Shown one piece after another: positions 10,251 through 19,939 of a DNA stretch of 64,000 bases. Both the position numbers and the translations under genes were made by a program. The notes beneath the pieces are model-generated. The model was not told where the DNA came from, ran no database searches, and saw only the letters and a list, made by a program, of their open reading frames with translations. The stretch comes from Zygaena filipendulae. Lineage: Eukaryota; Arthropoda; Insecta; Lepidoptera; Zygaenidae. Every line of letters starts with the position of its first letter. Positions within the stretch are counted from its first letter, which is position 1. Location: positions 9,176,001-9,240,000 of the forward strand of contig OU015665.1 in NCBI GenBank assembly GCA_907165275.2, given 5' to 3'.

Positions 10251-12366
10251 GAGCGTTCATGCATTGTAAAGGGGCCCCATTAAACCTACAACTGGGTCGC
10301 AAGTCCCAGGCACTGCTCCGTGTTCCCTACGGATATCTGGTATGCTGTATTATCTATAACTATGTTGGTGCAATTGCTTATTATAGTTTCATGTTCCTGT
10401 TCTTATTCTTTTCCTACATATGCTAATTAATTATTATTTGTGTATTATTATATATTATTAATAAAAATCATCTAATTATGAAGGTACCTATATTATTAAA
10501 AAAAAAAACAAAATGGGTCGACCGTTTTGAATTAGGTTAATTTAGAATTAAAACATATCATTATTTTCTTTTTTCCGTAAGTAATTGTCCGGATAAGGTT
10601 TGTAAACAAAAATGGGAGTTCCTAGGAGAATTCCGTAACTTACCTACGCAGGTGAAACTGCGGGCACAGCTAATTTATTTACAAAGAAAACACGAGAAAG
10701 AGTAATAAATATAACCAAGTTGGGTAGTCCTTGTTGTTTTCTAGCACCGTTGATTTTCGCAGTGGTTTGGCACTTGACAGCTTGGTGGCATGTGTCGGAT
10801 ATATCGAATATCTATCAACGCTCATTTATTACAGACACACATAAATTACTAAATTGTCTAAATTACTAATATACCTACCTACATTACGTAACTTTCACAT
10901 AAGTTATGATTTTTTTTAGGGTTAACCTTTCGGATTTTTAAAACCAACCCGCGCCGCTTATCTTCTTCCTCTTTAATGATGGCGTCTATCTACAACCCAT
11001 ATACGAGCATTTCTCGTATATATAATATAAATAAAATCGAATAAAAGTAAAGATTTGTAGCTGAAGGAGCATAAAACAATCACAGGGTGTACATTTTTCG
11101 AAAAATAAAATAAAGAAATTACTATAATTTAAAAAATACGCATTATTAATCCTATCACCCGATTCCAGTTTGACGTCAACTTCTGGGACACCCATACTCC
11201 GAATACTCAGAAGCAGAGAGAAGGTAATCTCAGAAGAATAACTGAGTCCGAATAGAATACCATAGATAGGCATGGTTTTTTACCGACTTCCCAAAAAGGA
11301 GGAGGTTGTCAATTCGACGCTATGTTTTTTTTTTTAGTTAATAAAATTGCACAAAGGCCGTCCTCGTGGCGTCATAGAATATTTTTACGGCATTGACATA
11401 CGATGTATGATTTATGAACTAACCAGGGTTTTTTAATGTGCACGGTAATTATTATAAGAATTGTACTCGTAACGGTTGGTTTAACGCACAGAGAACGTTC
11501 CACGCCATTATGCTATGGGTGTTTAATTAGCTCTGTGACTAGTGACGTTCGATAAAATGCGTAAAATGAAAAAGAAAATCGATTCGATGTGGATGCGGAA
11601 AGATTGCATCTTTGATGATGCAAGAATTTTCCGTGGCACGTGGACGTCGTCTGAGCTCATATCGAGGAATGACCAGAAACGTAGAGAAAGATAGATTTTT
11701 ACAGCATCTTAGGAGATTATATATATAATCTGAATCTCGAAAACGGCTTCAACGATTTTCATGAAATTTAGTACCTTTGCAGTTTCTGGGGCGATTAATC
11801 GATCTAGCTATAGGTTCGTTTTTAGAAAACGTCGTTATTCCGTGTTTTCAGGCAATAAAAATAAATGAGTGTTTGGAACTGCTTTTCTAATTAACAACTT
11901 ATCTTCTTCTATTTCTTCAATTATGGTGAAATTGGTGAAATGCCAATGACAATGTTAGATTACCCCAAGTTAAAACTCGGTTCTCTCGAAAACCGCAGTT
12001 TCCTGCCCAGAGTTCAAAATACGAGTAGATGCTAAAATGTGACTGAAATAACGAATAGATACGCATGTGTTCTATACGGCTTTCACCTGTGAACAACCCC
12101 GCGCCGCGCCGTTAAAAAAATGTCCCAACTGCTGCGTAACTTTTATGTTTTTAATGTCATAATAATTATATTGATGACAAGCTGCCCCGCATAGCTTCAC
12201 CCGCGATAATTTCGGAGTTCCCGCGGAATTGTTCCATACAAACCTTGCCCCCTTTTTCACCTCCTTAGGGGTAGAATACATCGAGTGATTCATGAGGAAG
12301 GTTAGGCGTAGGTAGGTATAATTTGTCAAGGTTTTGTGTAAATTGGTTGAAATATAAACATAATTA

Positions 12367-12532
12367 ATGAGTGCGGGAAAAATACTGTTACGCTACTTAA
12401 ACTACATAGGTATTCAACCGATCATCATGAACCTTTGCATACACGTTTTCAGGGGCACAGAGAGGGATTTGTACCCCAGAACTCCCGCAGAATCTCCAAA
12501 ATTAACGCGAGTGAAACCGCGGGAACAGCTAG
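12367..12532 (+). mobile_element. Helitron-like (Lep1-type) fragment
   Basis: Family blocks CAACCGATCATCATGAACC and GTGAAACCGC, ending CAGCTAG before T; the left end has decayed. Confidence 0.65.
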
Positions 12533-12854
12533 TAATATATAAGTACATATTACTAATAGATTATTATTTTCGTGATTAAAATAGGTAGGGCTCGAGTCTT
12601 ATATGTGTACCTATAGGTACGTACAGTAAGAGAAGGTACGACACTAAGATAAGATATCTGTTTATTTACTCATAAAGGGACGATTTATCCTCGGACCTTC
12701 ACACTTATCTAATAAGGTTTATCAGAGTATGGGAAAATCGGCCTTTAATCAAATATATGTAGGTATGAACTTTGCCCCTCCGTATAGCTTTTATCTGCTC
12801 CTTGGCTGCGTTATGAGTTCCTAACCTTTAATACAGAGGATCAAAAGTATCCAA

Positions 12855-12972
12855 AAAATATTTTACCATTAGAAAACTACACTATCCCTGAGTAACATAG
12901 GCTATATTGTAATCTGGAATTCCCGCGGGAACTCCGAAATTACCGCGGATGAAACCGCGGGGAACAGCTATT
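12855..12972 (+). mobile_element. Helitron-like fragment beside a MITE
   Basis: Close to the element at 1253-1458 over AGAAAACTACACTATCCCTG, GGAATTCCCGCGGGAACTCC and ATGAAACCGCGG, then ends in CAGCTA just before the MITE that starts at 12984. Confidence 0.65.
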
Positions 12973-12983
12973 TGTTATAATTT

Positions 12984-13191
12984 GGACGCCGATAAGCAAT
13001 AAAACGTTAACCCACAAAATTGAGTTATTCATACAGAACGCTTTATTAAGAGTTTTAGACCGTTGTTTAAATACCAACAAAATGTTGTACATAAGAAAAT
13101 GTAGACACAAAATGGCGCTATAATTAAAAAACATGATTTACTTACTTAAAATTTCTCCAGTGAGAGTTAACCCACTATTACGTATCTATGT
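12984..13191 (-). mobile_element. GGACATAG-family MITE, decayed copy 3
   Basis: Left end GGACGCCGATAAGCAATA with TTAACCCACAAAATTGAG inside. The right end keeps only GTTAACCCACTATTACGTAT and lacks the final GTCC, so no target duplication can be read. Confidence 0.75.
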
Positions 13192-13838
13192 AGATACTTA
13201 TATTCATTTATGCTGTCGCATTTAGAACGCAGCAGTGCTGGTTTTCAGCGGTCAACGCAAAATAAAGATATAGATGGATATAACTAAATCGTCCTTAGGT
13301 AGGTATCAGTCTAAAGTTGATTTACCAAGACCTATCATTGCAACCACAAAAGACACACAACAAGCATTTTGAGGTTTAAAGGGAGAATCCAAACTCTGAT
13401 AATTTGCTTTTATAATTTCAAGGGAAATAAAGATAGTCCATATGAAAGGCTCGTCCATCGTTGCTCGGCAGCCGTCGTGTCGCTTTCGGCATGGAAAGAC
13501 AGGATAGGAAATCGAGTAGGTACCTATATACAACCAAAGAATAGCAACTGTGTTTCCTTGAAGTGATGAAATTAGTCTTTCGTCTCATCCTCAGAACAAG
13601 GCAATAGTGTGGTTTAATGACATATTATATCTACATTCAGGATGTATGATGACAAAAGACCATAATATCTACCTACGTACCATATGTATCTTTGTAACAT
13701 TAATTTGAAAGAAGAAATTGTGCTGCATATCGCTTCGACGAATTTATGCTCAACTATATAGGCATTATATAGGTAAGTGTTTTGTCTTACCTGTTGCAGG
13801 CAAGTTAATAATTCGTCTTTTAAAAATTTTGCCCAGGG

Positions 13839-13972
13839 GGGCTAAGACGCGCAACACGATAAAATTTTATAGAGCCATTTTATCGATTCTCGTCGACAAA
13901 GCCATACAAATATATCGACGAGAATCGATAAAATGGCTCGATAAAATTTTATCGTGTGGCGCATCTTAGCCC
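13839..13972. mobile_element. 134-bp near-perfect palindromic (foldback) element
   Basis: Left arm GGGCTAAGACGCGCAACACG, then ATAAAATTTTAT and GCCATTTTATCGATTCTCG. The right arm is almost its exact reverse complement, ending GCGCATCTTAGCCC. The arms are about 60 bp with a short centre. A partial copy is at 51685-51742. Confidence 0.8.
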
Positions 13973-14009
13973 GGCAGCATAGTGATGCGAGGACAAAAAA
14001 ATCAATAGC

Positions 14010-14185
14010 CTGCAAGTTTCACCCACGTCAATTTCCGAGCTTCCGCAGAAATTCTGAAACAAAAAATATCCTATGTCCTTTCCTTTCTAGTAGATACCCC
14101 TGACAACGTGTTACATACAAAATTTCTGATGATCAGTTGAGTAGTTAACGCGTGAAAAGGTAACAGACTGAAAGACAGTTACTTT
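14010..14185 (-). mobile_element. Helitron-like (Lep1-type) fragment
   Basis: Carries GTTTCACCCACGTCAATTTC, CTATGTCCTTTCCTTTCTAG and GATGATCAGTTGAGTAGTTA in the order of a reverse family copy. Confidence 0.55.
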
Positions 14186-14450
14186 TGCATTTAAAATATT
14201 ATTATACCTAGTTGTATTATACATAGTACGTGCATAGTAGATACCTATGGATGTAAAAGGCACAGATAAATAATAGGTATATGTATAATTATGTGCTTTT
14301 GCAGAATATGGGTACTCAATACTGCAGAAGACCGAGAAAATGCTTTGTAATGGGTATTCCTAAATACTTAGTTTATTTTTGTTAAGTTCATTTAAGTTGT
14401 TCGTGAGGCACGGTGATGACTGAGGAATGAAAATCTTATTTCGATATTAT

Positions 14451-14625
14451 TCCGTCAGTTAGATAATAAAGAAATAATAGGCACGTTTTTTGTGCTTTGT
14501 GATATTATTAAAAAATACTTAGATAGAGAGCATATTACGACTTTATAAGAATAGGACCTTGTGCCGTCATAAGGCGTAAAAGGGCGTATTAAATTAACCT
14601 CACGCGCGACTCATTGTATCTCTGT
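14451..14625 (+). mobile_element. TGACGTCA-family MITE, decayed partial copy
   Basis: TCCGTCAGTTAGATAATAAA, then an ATAATAGGCACG block, and later CACGCG..CTCATTGTATC and a TATT-rich end, in the order of the intact copies. Confidence 0.45.
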
Positions 14626-14884
14626 TATTTTTTTATTACCTACTCAAGAAAAGAAAGAAAACATGAGTCCTTGTACCAAGCCCAATACACAAATTGCTCG
14701 ACTGAAAACTCCGATAGTAAAAAGACGCATAATACAAGACGCCTGCGACATATACGTTTACAGAGATATCGTTGCAGACATTGATAATATGTTGACCTAT
14801 GCATATAATACTTTCGTGAGAATATTAAACTGTTGACATTCGGTTGATAAAATTTGTATATGTACATAATATATGTAACTCCAA

Positions 14885-14923
14885 TATATAAGACTCGGTG
14901 AGCTTTTAGTGTTATCGTCAGTC
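14885..14923 (+). promoter_or_regulatory. JHBP-type gene core promoter (TATA and initiator)
   Basis: TATATAAG at 14885-14892, and TCAGTC at 14918-14923, an exact match to the arthropod initiator TCAKTY. They are about 35 bp apart, and the initiator is 50 bp before the start codon at 14973. Confidence 0.65.
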
Positions 14924-14972
14924 AGTGAGAGGAGGTACTCTCGGTTATCCATAACTCTAATTATCATTTAAA

Positions 14973-17733
14973 ATGGTTTTCTTGAAAGTGATTCTATTCT
15001 GCCTTTTATATGGATTTGTTCATTCCGACCAAGGTAATGTTTTTTTTTTTTTTTTATTTGGTTTTAATGAAATTATTTAAACGTTCTCACGGCTGCTCCC
15101 GTTTTAAATGCTGACTGGACACTAATGTTATTAATGACGATAATTTTTGTTAGTATATACCTAATTGCTTAGCGATATGGAAGTTGAAATTTACCTACTT
15201 CTTATTAAAATCTCTAGGTATTTAAAAAAAAAGTCGTAAAAATTTCATACTTTTACTAAGTTTAGATTATAGAACACAAAAATAGAGTAGGTACGTCCTA
15301 CGGGAGGAATTTAAAAATTAATAGGTTACCTACCTATAGTAAAATAATGGAAGATAACTACCTATGTATTAATGACCCCTCATCACATCTGTAGGTATAT
15401 AGCATAGATTAAAGATGATATTAAAAATTTAAATCAATCTAGCCGTAGCTTGGGAGCTTTAATAAAATTAGCAGGAATCCAAAGAATCAACACAGATAAT
15501 GACAGATAAGTATAGAAGCCAAAAAGCCATTGAATACTGTATTCTTCCGATTGGTGGAATCTTAAAGGGCATGCCATGCTTAGGGTTATAAATTGCAATG
15601 TCTATCCTAAATGCCTATCTTTGTCTTCATACTTCGTGTTGACTTTAGTCAGCGATTTGCAGCTCAGACGCTCAGAGTCAGCCGGTGAACAGTAGGTACT
15701 ACGCCGTGCACTATGAGCTTAGTGTGAGCGGAAGAATTATAGGCAATTGAAAGCCAGTTCCCAAAGTCGATCGCGCTAACTTTTTGTCGGTTAAGATCAC
15801 ATAGCATTTCAACCGTGCGATTAATTTTATTATTATTGATACTGAATTCCAGCTGATCTCCTGAAGGCGTGCGCGTACGACGACAAGGAATGTCTCGGCC
15901 AATCGACCCAGATATTTCTAGAGAGGACATGCTTGGGAATACCTGCGTACGATATCAAGCCCATCGATCCACTGGTCATACCTTCGCTTACGTACCACGC
16001 GCAAAGCGTGAAACTTACTCTCAAGAACCTGACGATAACAGGCTTGAAACACCAGATAATTAACGATTTCAAGTGAGTTCCTGAATATTTTGTTCCTTTT
16101 CGCCACGTAACAAAGTGAAGTAAATGTTGATTCTTAGCTTGGTGTTACTCAAAGGTAGATATAGTTGTATAAACAAACATCCCTGTCATCATCTCTAACA
16201 ACTTTAAGCTTACCTATATATATTACATAGGTACCTACATCAAAATTTGGTCCATTATAACTTTGACTTCATATTATGAGGATTTTTGGTATTTTTGCCA
16301 GTTTTCACGCATAACAGACGTTGCTTCATACTCACAAGTCACAACCGTCAAAAACGCTTTACTCTTATAAATATTTAAATTAAGAATATCTTTAAACTTA
16401 GGAAGATTTGTTTTGAATTACAGCGATTTCCGGTTTTTTTCTCCTCCTGTAAAATTTATTCAGCTGAAATTTCTTTGTTTTACCGTAGGCCCAGTCGAAG
16501 TCCGAACCATGCTTATTGTAGGTACTAATAGGTTGTACCTACTATTTTGTGCAGTTCCCTACCAATATATCAATGATAAAAGCTAATTTAAGGCCAAGGT
16601 TTTGTTTTCTGTTTCTAACTGCGATGACAACAATTATTGTGAATTTTCAGAATGGACATCCAAAAGAAATCCGTAATTCTAGCCACCAGTGCCCAACTCA
16701 ATATTGTTGCCAATTTAGATGCTACTTTTACTGCGACTGGCAGTGTTTATGAAGGAACGTTTTCAAGTCAAGTTGGTGAGTTGTTTTCTATAATTATTAA
16801 GTTCAAAACACCGAACAGATGCAAGAAGGAAAATAGAACTCAACTCAGTTTCGTATGAAAACAGATGATAACCAGTGTCGCTGGTTGGTTTTTTCACACA
16901 AAGTTTCACCGACACGGATATTAATTAATTATCATAACGAAATGTAATAGGTATATCATATTATAATCGGCATCTGTTCACGTATTCAGTGCTTGAAATA
17001 TTATCTACACGAAAATTGTATTTGAGATGCAGCAAAGGAAGTTCAATCAATCATTCAAATATTTATTGTAAGTTTTGGGAAGTAATGAGCAATTGTTGCA
17101 ACTTAACACATTATTTAGATACGTTGAATTTATCGCTTGCTTTACTTAAGTATTTTTTTCTACTTTCCATGTTAAAGACATGTTGGAGACGGCATTCTAC
17201 AACTACAATTTCATTACTAACAAGAAGGGCCTGGAGCACTTCGACGTTGGACCCGAAACTTTGACCTGCAAGCTGTTGGGCACACCAGACTTTAGCATTG
17301 AATTCAACCAGGCATTAGATGATAGTAAGATATTTTATACTACAAGCGCTCTCCGGGATGATAGATACCCTTATTCTAACTATTGAATATTGATCATAAC
17401 GTATGTGCCTACACAGTTTACAGATAAAATACACACAATAGGTATCATCAATGTCCATTTTTTTTGTATTTTCTCCTTCAGGTTTTTGACCTCGAATTCC
17501 TTATTTCTTCTCGGTTTTCCAGGTTTTCATCAGTTTTGTTGACAGTTTTCCTTTAATAACTTTTTTAACTTTCAGTTGTAGAGCCCACCTGGCAGCAATA
17601 TCTGGAGGCAAAGGACAATTTCGCCCAAGACCTCTTATGTGATATCATTTCAACGGCGTACAGAGACGTAGTTCATAATATTAGAGCAGCCGCGAAAATT
17701 CTGCCGAAAACTGCCTTCTTCAATAATATTTAA
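14973..17733 (+). CDS. Hemolymph juvenile hormone binding protein (JHBP)-type secreted protein
   Basis: Secreted lipid carrier of the JHBP/takeout family (PF06585), expected to hold a hydrophobic ligand in hemolymph. Five exons: 14973-15033, 15853-16072, 16651-16775, 17178-17324, 17576-17733, all GT..AG and in phase, giving 236 residues, the usual family length. Residues 1-18 form a signal peptide (MVFLKVILFCLLYGFVHS). After cleavage the first two cysteines fall at mature positions 9 and 16, as in known JHBPs. A second cysteine pair (residues 166 and 206) matches the second JHBP disulfide that takeout proteins usually lack. The family block GIPAYDIKPIDPLVIPSL follows. A TATA box and initiator lie upstream and AATAAA downstream. 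Intron 3 holds a repeat fragment (16852-16950). Orthology to the true hormone transporter is not proven, since this is a large family. Confidence 0.88.
16852..16950 (+). repeat. Fragment of the ATCAACTTAG dispersed repeat
   Basis: TATGAAAACAGATGATAACC followed by AGTGTCGC and ACACAAAGTTTCACC match the larger copies at 23526 and 60557. It lies in JHBP-gene intron 3. Confidence 0.5.
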
Positions 17734-17763
17734 GTTATCCATATTAATAATTATAAGGAGACT

Positions 17764-17769
17764 AATAAA
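17764..17769 (+). terminator. Poly(A) signal of the JHBP-type gene
   Basis: AATAAA, 30 bases after the stop codon. Confidence 0.7.
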
Positions 17770-17961
17770 ATAATAATAGAGATACATTATTTTGTATTTA
17801 ATTTTTTAACTAGGTACCTACTAGGTACCTATTATTACGAAACTATTGACTATAGAGTGTGTAGAGGTAGGTAGGATGGTAGGTACCCCAACCTTAATTT
17901 TGTAACTTCATCTCGTTTCTTAACTTAAAAGGAAAAGGTTTAAGTAGGTATGTAGATAATG

Positions 17962-18282
17962 GGGATGTGGACTACTTTTGAAAATCAAAATTCTAATTAG
18001 TCCGTCAGTTAGAAAAAAAAAGCAATAGACACGTATTTTTTGCTTTTTCAAATAAATTAAATTATACAGAGATAAAGCGCATTAAAGTTTAGGGTGAGGA
18101 GGTCGTGACGTCACTAACCGCTAAAACCGCCATACAAACTGTCAGAATAGTGACGTCACGCGAAATTTCAACTCAATATATCGCCGTTATTTTTTGTTTA
18201 CGTAAAAAAAGAAAAAATACGTGTCCAATATTTTTTAATAATCTACAAGATGGACTAAAAAATAAAAATTAGTCAACATGCC
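17962..18282 (+). mobile_element. TGACGTCA-family MITE, best copy
   Basis: Ends GGGATGTGGACTACTTTTG and, inverted, AATTAGTCAACATGCC. Two GTGACGTCAC palindromes lie near the middle, about 50 bp apart. Other blocks are GCGCATTAAAGTTTAGGG and TTTACGTAAAAAAAG. No coding frame; family of at least six copies here. Confidence 0.8.
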
Positions 18283-19184
18283 TATTATGTAGGTAGGTAC
18301 CAATGTTTGTTTTACTACAGTAGTTATTCTTCTGTGGTGGGAAAAGAATATTCATTAGCATCGATAAATGGCTTGGAAGATACAGGAGAAATTAGCTTGA
18401 AAGGACATTTATAATTTTGCGCACAAACCGCCACTGTGATTTTTATTATCGCAGTAGCGGTCTGTGCTTCATAATTTTCGCAGATGTGGTTTCATAAGTA
18501 CCCATAAGGATATTTTAAAACATTTCAAGATGATTTCTTTAGTATCCTTCAAGAGCTTTGAAAACGATTTTACAAACTATTGTACCTAGGTACCTACCAT
18601 AGTTTGCTTGATGATTTCTAGCCGTACAACGATGTCGATAGATATTCATTTTATTTTATTTTACTCGAAACTGGCTCAGCAAAGGCGAAATTTCGTAAAA
18701 ATAAAGATGAAACTAAAACAATACAGCGTCTTCCTTATATTGACATTGGCAAAAATATTAAACTATATTTATATCATCAATGCCATTTAATAAATAAGAA
18801 AAAGAAGGTTTGGAAGGAAGAAGGGAGGTTATCGTTTTAGCATAAGGTCCAGTTGTGAAGAATTGCATTCCGGAAGTCCCGGTAAATGCATGTCACAGAT
18901 GAATTTCAATCTAAATAACTTCAGAAAAGAAAGACATCTGAACTAGCTGTATGGACTAAGATTCCTTTGCCTTCTCCAAAAAAAAAGTCTAGTCGTCATA
19001 AGTCCACGGTTCTCAACCTAGGGGTTTTTCCCCTAAATTTAAGGGGTAAATGAATGCGGTGGGATTTTTTTAGGGGTTTTTGGCTTCTCATGTTTTTTCC
19101 TAATTTTGATTACTTACTTTTTATTAAGTACTTATTTTTATTTATTTATTTTTTTATTTATTTATTTTTATTTTTTAATGACTT

Positions 19185-19382
19185 AGCTGTTCCCCACGGT
19201 TTCACCCTCGTTATTTTGGAGTTCCCGCGGGAATTCCGGGACAAAAAGTACCTTATGTCCTTTCATGTGTCCATTCCAAAATTTCGGGCTGATCGGTTGA
19301 GCCGTTAAGGCGTGAAAGCGTAACAGACAGACAGAAAGACAGAGAGACAGAGTTACTTTCACATTTATTATACATATTAGTA
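19185..19382 (-). mobile_element. Helitron-like (Lep1-type) element
   Basis: Reverse copy: TTAGCTGTTCCCCACGG, GTTCCCGCGGGAATTCCGGG, CGGTTGAGCCGTTAAGGCG, then (CAGACAGA)n and TTATACATATTAGTAGGG at the far end. Confidence 0.7.
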
Positions 19383-19939
19383 GGGAGTAGGGATTTATTA
19401 TTAGGGCCAGGATTTATGCCGCAATTTTTATTTAACAATTATTGATAATATCGAATATTTGTTATTAAATATTGATCTTAAAAAAACCTAGACATATTGA
19501 TCAAATTTAAAAAAAATAACAATATTTTCACTCAGATAATTTTGAAACTAAGATAAAAATGTTGGCGCTATTTATTTTTCATAAACTTTTTAGCAATATT
19601 ATTTTATTTAGGGGGATGTAAGGGTTTTTGACTTAACCTTTGAGAGTGATTGTTTTCGACAGCTGGTAACACTCCATAAGTCTTAGTTAAGTCCAAACAA
19701 AATATTACCATTTAACTAGTAAAATAATTAGAAAATTACCAATTGGCATTGCCTTTGGCTATAAGTTACCTCCTTCAGGGGTAAATATTAAATATTTTCG
19801 AGAGACTTGGTAACACTGCATAAGTCAAAAGTCAAAACAAATTTCACCCAGTGAACAAATTAATTGCATTCAAAATAATTAAATTTCATTATAATCTTTG
19901 TATTTTTAATTGTTGAATCAGAGTAATTTAATATGAAAC

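Larger units (their letters stand above)
7310..14884. other. Intergenic, repeat-rich
   Basis: No protein gene recognised. Holds a TA-flanked palindromic MITE (7949-8048), a GGCGTCC-ended MITE (8433-8791), a triple-nested MITE (8810-9517), a promoter-like GC-richer block (10090-10250), Helitron-like fragments (near 10620-10672, 12190-12260, 12367-12532, 12855-12972, 14010-14185), a copy of the GGACATAG MITE (12984-13191) and a 134-bp palindrome (13839-13972). In the rest I see nothing. Confidence 0.6.
17770..19939. other. Intergenic, between the JHBP-type gene and GTF2H5
   Basis: Contains one TGACGTCA MITE (17962-18282), a reverse Helitron-like copy (19185-19382) and T-rich low-complexity DNA (19124-19180). 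In the rest I see nothing. The GTF2H5 promoter must lie near the right end, but no TATA box is evident. Confidence 0.6.
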
